64,000 nt of DNA from Celoporthe dispersa (taxonomy: Eukaryota > Ascomycota > Sordariomycetes > Diaporthales > Cryphonectriaceae): contig WAID01000013.1 in assembly GCA_016584495.1 (NCBI GenBank), positions 1,054,001 to 1,118,000 on the forward strand, read 5' to 3'. Made by a program: the position numbers and the translations under genes. This document shows positions 35,902 through 47,692 of this stretch, piece after piece; position 1 is the stretch's first letter; each line of letters starts with the position of its first letter. The notes under the pieces were generated by a model. That model searched no databases, was not told where the DNA came from, and saw only the letters and a program-made list of their open reading frames with translations.

Positions 35902-35991
35902 TAGAAAACCAGGAATGGTTTACTCAACCTCCAATCACACACGGTTCACTGATGTCTATCTCAGTTGTAGTCCAAGATTCGTTTAGCATGA

Positions 35992-36822
35992 TCAAGCGGG
36001 AACGCAATAGACGTTGCCGTTCTCGGTCACATCGGGGACAGCCTCAGCAGTCTTGATATCAGCTCCATCCACGTCCTCAACCAAAACACATTCGTCGTCA
36101 TCTTTCTTCCCGCCAACGGTCATAAAGGCGCCCTTATTGTACCCTTCAAGCTTCAGTCTCCGCCCAAACTTGAGCCTCTTCACGCGGAATGCAAACACAA
36201 ATTCCGACTCGCGATTGGACTCCGTCGCATCATCATTCATCCTAGACCAGTGGCCTTTCGGGCCCAAGGTCGTGCCCAGCGCGGTCACATCAATGCCGAG
36301 GTTCCCCTTGACCGTCGTACTCTGTGAAGACGAGTATTTGATCTTGGCGCCCTTGACGAGCTTCATGCCCGTGACGACGAAGAGCTCGCTGACGAGTGCG
36401 AGCTTCTGCCTAGGCTCTCTCAGCCATGCCTGCACGGCCGGTGCCTTGACGGCCTCTTCCACGTATTCCTGGGTCGGCTCGAACGCCAGCGTCGTCACCG
36501 TGTCGAACGCGAACGTATTTGCCGTTTTGTTCGAATGCTCAACGTTCACCTCGGGACCAAGGGGCAATCCACCGGTAGCCAGCCGCAGGAACTGTGCATA
36601 GACACCCAAACCGAGCCCTTTCTCGGTTGAAACAGTCTTCTTCCAGTCGGTCTCCACGACAGGTGGGAATGCATCAGTCACGGCAACAACGCTCGCTCTG
36701 TTCAGAGGGTATTGCGGTGCCGACGTGGAGCGGATTATAGACCCAAGACATAGCGGGCCCGTTGGTGGTGGATATATGAAGTCGGATGTCGGACACAGAA
36801 AATATGTCTTTGTAAAGGACAT
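35992..36822 (-). CDS. Fungal gasdermin-like pore-forming cell-death protein (HET-Q1/RCD-1-like), 276 aa
   Basis: A single intronless frame runs from ATG 36822 to the stop at 35992. The N-terminus (MSFTKTYFLCPTSDFIYPPP, then LCLGSIIRS) resembles the start of fungal gasdermins such as RCD-1 and HET-Q1, which open with a short Phe/Tyr-rich strand and an LG-I helix leading into the pore-forming fold. The body alternates amphipathic strands with few Cys. Size (276 residues) is close to the fungal family. The last ~45 residues after KGAFMT (Phe ~233) are acidic and flexible and would be the short inhibitory tail removed by a protease. The neighbour on the 3' side is a subtilase, the known partner type. 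The assignment rests on the N-terminal pattern, length, tail and context, not on an alignment, so it needs a profile search. The alternative is an unrelated lineage-specific cytosolic protein. Confidence 0.68.
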   Translation of the reverse strand: MSFTKTYFLCPTSDFIYPPPTGPLCLGSIIRSTSAPQYPLNRASVVAVTDAFPPVVETDWKKTVSTEKGLGLGVYAQFLRLATGGLPLGPEVNVEHSNKTANTFAFDTVTTLAFEPTQEYVEEAVKAPAVQAWLREPRQKLALVSELFVVTGMKLVKGAKIKYSSSQSTTVKGNLGIDVTALGTTLGPKGHWSRMNDDATESNRESEFVFAFRVKRLKFGRRLKLEGYNKGAFMTVGGKKDDDECVLVEDVDGADIKTAEAVPDVTENGNVYCVPA

Positions 36823-37368
36823 GGCTTCAAGATTCAGGTTCAGATACCGGGATTTTCTTAGGACCGAGCGAAATGATCGAAGGAGCAGAAGAAGTGTGTG
36901 TTGGGTGAGGCTCGGTTTCTATAGGCACTGCCCGGTGTGTAAGAATCACTCAAGCGCCCCTGGGTCGAAATCCCCAACAGGCCCTTTCCTTCTGTCACAT
37001 TGTCAGACCGGCCAACCTCGCAGGCCAATCAAACCGTGCATGTTGACCTGGCCAGTTACAACAGCCTAGCCGCTGATCGCGAGCGGTCAGCGCGTTTTGT
37101 ACCGAGGGGGGGCCGGAATCTGAATGCTTTCGTTTTTAGCCCGTTGTGAGAAGGCTGAGGCGGGGTATGAACTCGTAACTCGGCAGCACCCAAGACATAT
37201 GCTTTTTTCACATTATCTGACACTTTGAGTTTGTGCAACAATTTCATAGCCTCAGTCGCGATTTGCTTACCCACGACCTTTGGGACGTCTTTTCCATGCA
37301 GAGACCAGAATCAGCTTCCTGGATCTTTGCCGCACTCAGAAGGACTCGCGGCCGCCCGCCCTCTCACC
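36823..37368. other. Divergent promoter region between gasdermin-like and zinc-finger/ankyrin genes
   Basis: A 546-bp shared upstream region. It carries no gene. Its size would allow common control of the gasdermin-like gene and the zinc-finger/ankyrin gene. Confidence 0.5.
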
Positions 37369-40300
37369 ATGGAAGGTCTCGAGCGCGCGGGAGACGAGTC
37401 TATGGAGGATGTCTTCCTTCAAGATGATCTTAGCCCGACTATCGCAGAGCATGCGATACAATGCCAGTCTCTTCTCCACAAATACATGGTCATGCCGGAA
37501 ATCGTGCCAGACCCTACTATCATGGACGACCAGCTGGCACGCTTTTCTCTGTGGGCATCAAACATGGATGTTTACGGGCCGCTCAATGTCTCGCTGGACT
37601 ACAGACTCCGCTTCAGTCCCACAGCCGCGGATATCATACATCAGCTCCTGGATATTATTTGCGATACCTTGCTATCTTGTGAGTACTTTCCGTACCACAT
37701 TCGGATGGATTGCAGATCAAAGCTAATGGGAGTCTCGACAACAGTGAAGCCAATCGACGACCGACCACCACAAATTTCGAGCAGGAAGAGACAACGCATT
37801 TCAGTATATGGCAATTCGGGAGTCACGAGGAGAGCCGACGACGACGCAAGTGATTCAGAGAGCGATATCGATCCAGCAGAAGAGAACATTTTGAAGATCA
37901 CCGAGACAATCGGCGGAACATTGACGCGGCTCTTCCGTCTATCCAACGCCGTTCGAAAGTCCGCTAAAGCTAACCGGGCTCGCAAGATCGAAAGGTACAG
38001 AGACGACGAAGAGGCAAACAAGGCCATAGACGAGTTGCGTCTCTACACTAAATGCTATATCGAGTTCCGATTCCCGGAGGCGCCGGAGGCGCTCCGCTCG
38101 GCATTGGTCGAAGCCAACGCGCTGCGACTTCGACGGCTGTATTATCAGCGATCCCATCGAAGGCGCATTGATCTGAGTATTGAGAGACCGGAATCGGCTC
38201 CGGCCGTTGTTCAACTACCCAAAATGATGGGGAGTGCGCCGGCTGTACGGTTTGTGCCGAGCGCGCTGCCAGAGCCTGCGACGACTAACAAAATGCCGGC
38301 CCCTTCGCCAGCGCCGGCAACGAATGCGACTACTGCTCGACAAACTGCCGTTGCGGCCTTCTATGCCAAATCCACGACTGAGGTTCCCCGGGCTAAATCT
38401 GTTGCCGTGAACAACAAGTTGTCGTTCCCTCCCCATACCGCCGACGCAGCAGTGTCCATACTGCGGCGTCATTGTTGAGTTCAAGAACACAGCAAGGTCA
38501 TTGCTGTGGCAGTAAGCAGATCTTTCCTGTCGTTTCATGGGAACATGTGGCTGATATGCACCAGAAATCATGTCATCGGGGACCTGGAGCCTTTTATTTG
38601 TGTTTTTTCACACTGCCTGGAAGGAGACCACCACGGGCACGGGACCGGTCTGCTCACATTCGAAACGTCGAAAGCCTGGTCCAGCCACATGCAGACTGCT
38701 CACGGGCATACATGGGAGTGCAGAGCCCCTTCTCATGATCCAATCGTCTTTGACCAAGAGATCCAGTACCAGGAGCATTCCATCAAGGAGCACGACGTGC
38801 CTGAAGCGCTCGCCGGGACCCTCAGCAACGCCGCACGGAGGCCAGTCCTCGATAAGGTGCTGGAGTGTCCATTTGGCGACGAATTTCAACCCTCGGGAAA
38901 GGTCGAATCCAGCGCTGTCTTCTCGAGTGAAGCTCTCCAGTCACACGTCGCCGGTCATATGAAGGAAATTGCTCTGCTTACACTGCAAAAACTTCCCAGC
39001 GATGATGACGAGAATGCGGAGAACGTCGACAGCGACCAACCGGTAGAAGATGATGGGCCGGCCAGGGCTTTTGGAATTACACGTGCATCCATGTACAGCG
39101 TACTGGACGACGAGGACCTGGATTTCCAAGACGATGACGCTGAGGCTGCAGATGGCAATGTGGGACACCGCGAAGAGGACATCAGTGCACGGGTGACAGT
39201 ACTCGACCTAGAGGACAAAGACGACTTGGGGATGACGAAGCTTCACCACGCGGTGCAGGCCGGCGATCTGGGCTTGGTTGAGTCCTTGATCCAGAGCGGC
39301 GCAAGTGTAAATTGTAGGGACGAAAATGGCCAAACGCCCCTGCATTACGCTGCGGAGAGGGGCTTCATCGAGTGCATGGAGGTCTTGGTCAAGCTCGGTG
39401 CGGATTTACATATCATTGACAACTCTGGATTTTCGCCGTTTCTCTGGGCTGTGGTTGCCGGGCAAGAAGGCGCCACTACGGGACTGTTGTTCGTGGACGC
39501 TGATGCCAATTCATTCAGCGCTGATGGAAAATCTGCGCTCGCTTGGGCAGCCAGTCTGGGATGGTCTCCGACTGCCCAAATTCTTGTTGAACACTGTGCC
39601 AGCATATCTGATACCCAAAATACGCAGCAGACTCTGCCCTTGGACGAAGCGGCAGCCTCTGGCAACCTTCGCACTGTTCGATTGCTCCTCGAACATGGTG
39701 GGGATCCGAACCATCGTGATCGCGATGGTTGGTCCGCGATACATTGGGCAGCAGAGGAGGGCCATCTGGAGATTGTGCGTTTGTTGCTGAACTTCGGGGC
39801 CAACCCCAATGCTGTCAGCTCTTACGGTACGTCACCATTGCACTGCGCTGCGAACGGAGGGCATGTTTCCATTGTGAACTTGCTCCTCCTACAGCAAGCC
39901 GACCCACTCAAGTCAACATGCCACGGCTGGACTGCACTACACCACGCCGCCTTCATGGGGCACTCCCATGTCGTCCAGGGCCTCTTAGAAGACGACCGCA
40001 TACGATCCACTGCCTCTCAGCAGGACAACCACGGCTGGTCCGTTCTTCATTTAGCCATCCACAGCCGAGATCTAGCCACCGTCCGTATCCTGCTCGACAA
40101 ATCTGTCAATCTAGAGCCTCAGGCCCTATTCGACGAAAGTGGCCTCACCGCAGAAGAATGGCTGGATCGCGAGCCGACCAGCCATTCCCAGAAAGCCACT
40201 GACAACTTGGCGTTCAGCAAGTCGCGCTGTTGCCGGGCCGTCACAAGCTTCCGCCAAGCTGTCACCATAGGCAACGTCCCCATGATCAAACTTCTGTTCA

Positions 40301-40819
40301 AATTGGGACACGACATTAATGGCATGAACTCTGGAAGGAGGACTGCGCTCTACTATGCCGCGAAGAAGCGCATGCTTTCCATCATGGATCTGCTTCTTGA
40401 CCTGGGTGCGGATCCCAACATTCTCAGCGGGGCGGAAGAGCTGGGAAGAATTCATTTCGCCTGGTGACGTTTTACTGCGGCTCAACCGAGCAGGATACTG
40501 GAAGCGAGATACCGACCCTGAGGTGGAGCGCCAGATTCGTCAGGCACTTAGAGTGCAAAGTCAGCCGTCCGTGCCGGATCAACCAGCCTGGTTCGTATCG
40601 GACGAGTCGACTTTACCAATGCCGGACCAATCTGTCTCCCATGGGCCGGACCGACCGTCCTCATCTGTTCCAGCTTCGTCAACGCCACCTTCTCCGTATC
40701 ATGCAGCTTCAAGTAAACCGACACGCTCGCCGGCGCCTACACACCAAACAAATGACAATAAGCGCAAGGCAAGGTCAGGCCGGACGGATTGGTGGAAACG
40801 GCTCATAGGTGGAGGATAG
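37369..40819 (+). CDS. C2H2-type zinc-finger / ankyrin-repeat protein of NLR-associated type (two 1-nt frame breaks)
   Basis: The start in CTCACCATGG at 37369 opens an N-terminal helical region rich in basic residues (SSRKRQRIS, TLTRLFRLSNAVRKSAKANR). A single 53-bp intron (38512-38564, GTAAGC...CCAG) interrupts a Cys/His cluster: QQCPYCGVIVEF, then NHVIGDLEPFICVFSHCLE, TSKAWSSHMQTAHGHTWEC, and LECPFGDEFQ...SHVAGHM. This is the zinc-finger pattern common in fungal ankyrin proteins related to NLRs. About eleven ankyrin repeats follow (for example NGQTPLHYAAERGFIECMEV and DGWSAIHWAAEEGHLEIVRL). Frame breaks at the C4 run 38431-38434 and the G4 run 40429-40432 each fit one extra base. Undoing both gives 1131 residues and a Ser/Pro-rich tail ending WWKRLIGGG. 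It likely acts as a cytosolic scaffold or sensor. It sits between the gasdermin-like gene (divergent) and the NLR (convergent). Confidence 0.82.
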
Positions 40820-41204
40820 CGACCTCGGTCCCTAAAGGCGAGAGTGAGGAGCGATATAATGGCTGTGGGTTGTACCGGCCTTGAGATTCGACAATTAGGT
40901 TGGGGATGTGACATGCCTCATGGCCAACTGTAGCAGCGGCTTCGATTCAGTAGATTCGAAACTTGCGGATAGGGAGACCTCTGAGCAGAAAAAAAGGAAA
41001 ACAATTCTGGCGCTCATATCTAGAGATGGAGGGCCAAAGGTATATTTAGACGCTTTCCGTGTAGATGAACGTCCTTCGACTGGAAGCTTTCTTAAAACTA
41101 ATCCAAAAGGCAACACCTAAAGCATAATTATGAACACAGGCTCAAAGTTTCCCCGTAACTTACTTAGCTCTGCCACTTCTCAGGCAGGAGTATTGCGCAA
41201 TACT
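40820..41204. other. Convergent intergenic region, nothing recognised
   Basis: A 385-bp stretch between the stops of the zinc-finger/ankyrin gene and the NLR gene. Only 3'-flank sequence is seen. Confidence 0.5.
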
Positions 41205-44200
41205 TTATGAACCAAGGATGCGATTCATCATATGTCCGACTTCCGGCAAGGACCGCAGATGCTGTTCCACTCTTTGTCTCGGTGCGCCCCTAGGTAATAT
41301 CAAACCATACTGCTTCCCAATGATCAGGCACTCCACAAAAGCCTTGCAAGCCCGCTTCTGCAGCGATCCCGGAGGTTGCTTCGCTATTAACACCCCTATT
41401 TCCTCCGGGATGGCCTCACCAATCAGCCACCGGTGAGTGGTGGCATTCTCCTGGCAGAGAATCAAGCATGCTGCCGAGGGTACGTTGAGAAAGCGGTCCT
41501 GTCCCTTCTCATGGGCCTGCTGGGCGAACTGGAAAATGCTGGTCAGAAAGAGACGTAATCTGGCAGAGTCGCGACTTTCGCTGATGACGAGTAGCTCATT
41601 AGCGCACGCCTGGTTCGCATCGCTGAACAATTCAACCTCGTAACTGCTGCCAATGTATCCTTCGAAGAACTCCGCGACGACCCGGGAGAAATACTCGATC
41701 GGCCCTGGTTCCTGTTTGTCGATCATGGAGAAGTGGCCCGTCATGAGTAGAGCCATCCGAAGTACGTTCTCTTCCCGATTCCCATTCCGAACACAGCCAT
41801 CGAAGTCGCTCAAAAACTCGCGAATGCCGAAGTGGAAGAACTCCAACGCGTCCCTGTCGCAGGCGATGGCGGCCCAATCTGAAATTGCCGCAGCTGTGAT
41901 GGCATCTCCTTCTCTCCATCCGTGTCGGACAGCCGCGAGTTTCGTTTCCATGCCGGTGAAGACCGTGATGGCCAGCAGTGCCTGAAGATCTCTGGGCGCG
42001 ACCTTCTGCAAGATCTGCGTCGACAGGTCGCCCATGGCCTTCAGCCTCTTCTGTTGCCTGGAGACAACCAGCCCCAAGAAGAACACATGGTACAGTTTCG
42101 CCCATTCTCGCAGTTCGTCCGTTTTGTTCTCCTGGACGAGCTCCTGCAGTACGGACAGACTGTCCCAGCGGTTCAACGCCACAAACTTGAGATAGAGGGA
42201 CATCAGTTCGAGAATGAGGGGAAAGCGGAGGGAAAGGCCCAGTCCTTTCATGACCAGGTCGACAAATCGCGACGAACGCTTGAAGCGTGCGAGGAAGACC
42301 TGCTCCTGGAGCCCAAGTAGCTCTTTCACCCGCTCGTCCACCGGGTCCGTAGGTGGCCTCAGGGAAGCAACTCCCAGAAGAGCTGGCAATCTATCCACGC
42401 GCGCTCCGTGCTCAAGTAATTCCTGCGTCATTTCTCTCGAATTCGCCAGAATGGCTCGCATCAACGGCGTGTCCGTGTCGCCATGCTCCGCCTTGGCCTC
42501 GAGACGGGCGCCGTGTTCGAGCAGCACAGACACGACGTCCCTGTGCTGCCCGGTGACCGCGATATGGAGTGCCGTCAACATGCTTCGATCTTTGGAATTG
42601 ACATGCGCGCCATGGTCAAGCAGCAGTTCCACCATTTCTCGGTGACCTTGGTTGACGGCCCAGGACAGCGGCGTCCGGCCGTAGTTGTCCTTTCGCGAAA
42701 TGAGGCGGGCATGCTTGCTGATCAACAGCTTGGCCCAGGGTACGTTGCCAAAGTATGCCGCGAGATGCAAGAGTGTGAAGGAGGGCGGGCTTCCGCCGTT
42801 CTTCTCCTGCTCCCAGTAGACTTTCCACCATTCGCCCCGGATCGGAGAGTCAACTTGGAAGAATGGACGTGAGAACTCGGACGGTACATCGATTACGTGA
42901 ATGGCGTGATGGAAATGCACCGGCCAGTACTGGCTGGCATAAGATAAGAAGGGATCGTGGCCAGACATTTCGTGAATCCTTTCGGGATTTCCGTATCCGC
43001 GTTCGACGTGTGCTAAACAGGTCTGCAAGAGAGTCCTGTGGGTGTCCTGGCTCATATGGAACATATTGATCCCTTTGATGTTGACTTGATCGCTCTGAAA
43101 GAACTCCTTCGCCGATTCGTGAACCAGGTTGATGACATCTCCTTCGACCTTCACGAGCAACCCGCCGAACCTGAGCTGGTTCTTGGTCACTTGCGTTGCT
43201 GGAAGAGTACCAGCCGTCTTGATCCCTGCAGCCACGGTCAATTCTTCTAGTGTGAGGGGCCGGGCAGCGAGAACGACCCATTGAAGAATGGGGACCAATG
43301 CTTCCTTGTCACCGATCTGCTGAAGAAGCCGCTGATAAATTCCACCGAGGCCTTTAGGAACATGACGGAGAACTTCATCGATTTTGCTCCAACTCCTGCC
43401 CTGAAGCTCATTGGCAACGAATCCAACCCACAGAAAGGTCCCATCAGCGCCAGCCAGCAAGCTCTGCTGAACCTTCGCGACCATCTCTTCGGAAAGATTT
43501 TGCTCGGATGCCAGTTCGGTAACTTTGGCGAAGATGTATCTCTCGACATCATGCGAAATTTCCGTGTCGGAGGCGTCCAACTGGATCTGCTGATATTGGC
43601 CGAGTTTGCTCTCCAAAACAGCCGGCTGAGGTCGGGAGAGGATAATGAGCTTCAGTCGTGGCCTTGCCTTTTCCCCAGGCTTCGACAAGTAATTCCCAAC
43701 GGCATCGAGAAGCTGCCTGAGTGATTCCTTTTCGCATTCATCCAGACCGTCCAGAACACAGACTACCTGGGAAGACGTGCTCTGCTGAAGTAGGGTCAGG
43801 AAAACGCTCCACAACGAGACAAAACTGGAAATGGTATATTTGGTTGTTTCCGTCCCCTCGAAGGAGTTCTTGATGTCTTTGGCCAGATGCGGACGGAGGT
43901 CGATCCATTGATGCAGGATGCCTCTCATGATGGTCAATGCGGTGTTCCGATTCTTGTCGCGGTTACTGCAGAAGTAGTAGAGGAGAACATTATCGGCGGC
44001 GTCAATCACTGGCTGTAGCACCTCGGTGATATAAATCGCCAGCATGGTCTTCCCTTTCCCAGGGCCACCTGAGATCCAGAGGAGTGGGTGATTCGCATCT
44101 GCCAGCCACTCTTGATAATGGGGATGCTGTATGAGCCATTCGCAGGTGCCGTCAACCCTGCGCCCTTTCAATGCAATGAGGGACTTCCGATCAACCTCGG

Positions 44201-45210
44201 GTCTTGTCAGAAGCAAAGCGTCAAGAACGGGTGCGGCCTCGGCATACGAGTTTGTGGCCAGAGGTATCGTCTTGGACACCGTGGGTATGAGAGAGAGGAC
44301 CTCTTTTGCATATGCTGCGGCAGCCGCTGCGGCGTAGGCGTGCCAGAGCTCGGACCTGTGCGAATCTGCGTAGTCGCAAATTCCTCGGATGACCAAGTAC
44401 TGGGCGGCATCCCTCAGTCCGGCTGCCTCCGTCTCGAAACAGAGAATGCCATGCTTGTGTGCGAACTTGTCCCGGGTCGCTCCGTGGTGCGTCAAATGAT
44501 GGCTGGAGGCAATCAGGCCATAATGAACTATGGGGCCCTGTACCTCCCGAGGCTGCTGGGATCGGATTCTATCCGGGTCGCAATGACTGCATCCGCTTTC
44601 TTCGGACTCGATAGTTGCATGATCATAATTCGGCTCGAAGAGGACGTCTTGCTCTGGCCCAGGGTGGGCAAAGGTGACGGGGTCTTTCTGCACGATCTCG
44701 GAGATGTACCGGGGCATCTTACTTTCATCAAAAATGGCGGCTGTCTCGGCCTTCCCCATAGCTGCGAGAAGTAATGGTGCTGGCTGATCTAACGCTCTGC
44801 CGCGAACAAACTGATCTTCCGTTCGCTTCCCCTTCACGTCGTACTGGACGACACCCGGCCAGCCAGCTGTCGACTTGCTGACAACAACATCACCAAGACG
44901 AATATCCTCCTTCGTATCGGGCACTCCTCCCGCAATACCGACCATGAGCTTGAACCGGACAGATGTGTAGCTTGCATGCAACTGTGTGGCCACGTCGGCC
45001 ACCGACGTTTTACCATATTCCCCGGATTTCGGATACGCCACAACGACATTGTGGCCTTGAAGACTCCCCCAGAATGTAGTTATTGTTGTCGTCTGGGTTC
45101 CGATCCGGAGATAGATTGTCATGGACGCGATCAAGCGTTGCTTTGGCTGCGGCGACCTCTATAGGCAGTGCGCAAACCCACCCGACTGCGTAGTCGTCAC
45201 GGGACGCCAT
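41205..45210 (-). CDS. PNP_UDP-NACHT-ankyrin NLR-like STAND protein (one 1-nt frame break near the start)
   Basis: The start at 45210 gives MASRDDYAVGWVCALPIEVA, the standard opening of the purine-nucleoside-phosphorylase-like N-terminal domain of fungal NLRs. Further PNP motifs are FKLMVGIAGGVP, IRLGDVVVS and GILCFETEAAGL. The NACHT domain has Walker A GGPGKGKT (about residue 382) and Walker B VVCVLDGLDECE (about 481-492). Ankyrin repeats span roughly 805-960 (FTLLHLAAYFGNV, YGRTPLSWAVNQGHREMVEL, LTALHIAVTGQHRDVVSVLL). A further ~370-residue helical C-terminal region without a known domain follows. The frame slips at the C5 run 45066-45070, fitting one extra base; undoing it gives 1334 residues. 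By family analogy it is a cytosolic ATP-dependent sensor in non-self recognition or programmed cell death. No intron is needed. Its position near a gasdermin/protease pair suggests a shared role. Confidence 0.9.
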
Positions 45211-46018
45211 CTCCAGCCAGGGCGCAGGTCAAGAAATGAGATACTCCAGGAGCGTCGGTGCCGAGGCGTTGTGTTAGGTATGTCGAAGCTGCCTGGACTG
45301 TCTGTCCATTTTCAGGACGAGGTCGACTTTCCGGAACATTGCGCGCATTGTTGTGGGTGAGCAAAGCAATCAATGAAACAAGGAGTACACCAACATGCGA
45401 GGGGACAGACAAACTCTCGACCAGCGTTCTCCTTCAGCTTGGGCGTGTACATAGTAAGGGACTTGCTTGGGCCCACTCACACCTCAATTTCTCGATGCCC
45501 CTTGGGTCAGACAACCTAGAATGCAGCCAATCAAGGTCTTACAAAAACCCTAGTCTGCACATGCAAGCTGCTGCAGCATCGGGCGCTTTCTGGCAGGCGC
45601 AGCACCAACACGTACATAGAACTATGGTACTCGTCCAATTCCCGGTGAAGCGGCACGAGCACGGACGAGGACCCGTGACGGTGCCCAATAGGATCCATGT
45701 CGCGGTGCCCCGGGCAGCTGCCAGGGTACAATCAATTGCACAATTTGAGGCTGACCATCCCGCGCTTTGAACAGACCGATGCAGTTGGTTCCTGCTTCCG
45801 TCACACACACGCGAGCCGTGGGGGCTGTAACAAGCATGAAAAGGTTGGTCGGCAATACTTAAAGCAGCAAGGCTAGCGCTTAACAAGAACAACAAAAAGA
45901 AAAGGGCAGCAGTGCAAGAAATAAAGCAAGAGGGAAATCTCTTTCTTCATCTTGCATTTCTACTTACTCTCGAAGTCCGCGCCTCCCCACATTACACTAT
46001 CATCAGGCACGACAGCAA
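45211..46018. other. Divergent promoter region, nothing recognised
   Basis: An 808-bp stretch between the divergent NLR and PAQR genes. No supported coding frame. A purine-rich leader (about 45890-45940) precedes the PAQR start. Confidence 0.5.
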
Positions 46019-47126
46019 ATGGCATCCGCTCCCCGTCTTCGAGTTCCGCCCCCGCAGCCGCCAGAGGCGGACAGAGGGCGGGCAATGGAATCCATCAGCG
46101 ACACCGCACACAAGGCCGGCAAGGCAGGACACCCAGTTCTTCTCTCGTTCGATGAGATGCCGGAATGGTTCCGACGTGAATCCAACCAGTGGATTCTCCA
46201 TGGCTATCGGCCCATCTCAGGCTCGGCTCACGCTTCGTTCTGCAGTTGGTCGTATATCCACAACGAGTCGGTCAACATCTATTCACATCTCATCCCGGCC
46301 GTCTTCTTCCTGCTCGGCGAGTGGTATATCCAGCAGTACCTTGCCAGCAGATACTCCGGGGTCACTGGCGCCGATTTCATTGCTTTCTCCATCTTCATGT
46401 TGACGGCCGTCACGTGCCTGTCGTTGTCGACGACGTACCACACCTTGATGAACCACTCCCAACACGTGGAACATTTCTGCCTGCGACTGGACATGCTGGG
46501 TGTAGTGATCTTCATACTGGGCGACCTTGTCTTGGGAATATACATGGTTTTCTGGTGTGAACCTTTGCCACGCAATATCTACTGGTCTATGGTTAGTTAA
46601 TCTCCATGTGCACAGTTTTGTTTTTCCTCGTCTCAGACCTAGTACTTGAGTCTAACACTTTTCTTTGGTCGGTTGATAGATTGGAGTTTTTGGGACAATG
46701 ACCATCTTCATGACAATGCATCCCAAGTTCCAGGGCCCAAAGTATCGCCTCTTCCGAGCATTGATGTTCGTGGCGACTGGCTTGTCCGGTGTTGCGCCCT
46801 TGATCCATGGACTGAGTGTGTTCGGCATGTCGCAGATGATGAGAAAAGCTTTCCCCTATACTCTGGCAAAAGCAGGCTGCCTTCTATCTGGAACTTCGTT
46901 TTATGCAGTATGTCTCCCAATTTCGCACACAAGAGAGAAATTGACCCTAACACACGTGGTTCTGAAGACCAGATTTCCCGAAAGTCGATATCCTGGCAAA
47001 TTCGACCTATGGGGCTCCCATTCGATCTTTCACGTCCTGGTGGTATGCGCCGCTGTGGTCCAGCTGATGGGGTATCTGGATGCCTTCGACTATGCCCACG
47101 CAAATCTTACTTGCTCGTCTATTTGA
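46019..47126 (+). CDS. PAQR-family (Izh/adiponectin-receptor/hemolysin III-like) membrane protein
   Basis: Three exons: 46019-46591, 46680-46907 and 46968-47126, with GTTAGT...ATAG and GTATGT...GAAG introns, giving 319 residues. Family landmarks are YIHNESVNIYSHLIPAVFF at the first membrane segment, SLSTTYHTLMNHS (first zinc-ligand His), and WGSHSIFHVLVVCAAVVQL (the His pair in the last helix). Seven hydrophobic segments can be traced. The N-terminus, with a Pro-rich segment and LLSFDEMPEWFR, faces the cytosol as in yeast Izh proteins. The family is tied to zinc homeostasis and ceramidase-like lipid signalling. It is intact with no frame break. It lies inside the accessory block and has no evident link to the cell-death genes. 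Confidence 0.92.
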
Positions 47127-47692
47127 GTTATGTATACATGCCGAGTATGGAGCTTCTGGCCACTAGGACGAGCTTCCAAACGCTGACCGTACGATAGTGA
47201 AGAGAAGCATATGATCTGATCGCTACTAGCCATGGCTGATACTTATTATAACTGCCTGTATCCAACGGTGTCATCCGCAAAGCGACTTGAAATCTGTTCT
47301 CCTAATGCTGGTTTCTTTAAGTTATTTAAACCCGAGATTGACGAAGAGATCTGTTTCTTGGATGATGCCGTCTTGCCCTCCAGAGTGCCACGCAGCCCCG
47401 AAAGTGCAAACTACCTCTCCTTCTTTCTGGTAGGCTTCTCGAAACGGAATGTGCGCTTTTCTGAAGCCACGAATGCCAAACACCGCGTCGTGTCTCATGA
47501 ACTGATGACATTCTGCGGTAGCTGCTCCCTTTGATGAAGGGAGTTGTAACGACAGCTGCCCCACAGTTGTCCCACAGTCACATGGTATCTTTGTGTATTA
47601 GCTTTCCTCGCCCACTTCAGATTCCTCATGTCCTCTCTTTCCTTTTCCCACCTCAGAATCTTCGTCCATAGCGCCAATAAGAACTAGCTCCC
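47127..47692. other. Intergenic region, nothing recognised
   Basis: This holds the 3' flank of the PAQR gene and an unsupported 100-codon frame (47232-47534) with no family features. Confidence 0.45.

Noticed and set aside
47232..47534. 100-codon frame after the PAQR gene
   Set aside because: Opens by chance in 3'-flank DNA. No motif, and no repeat or family similarity recognised.
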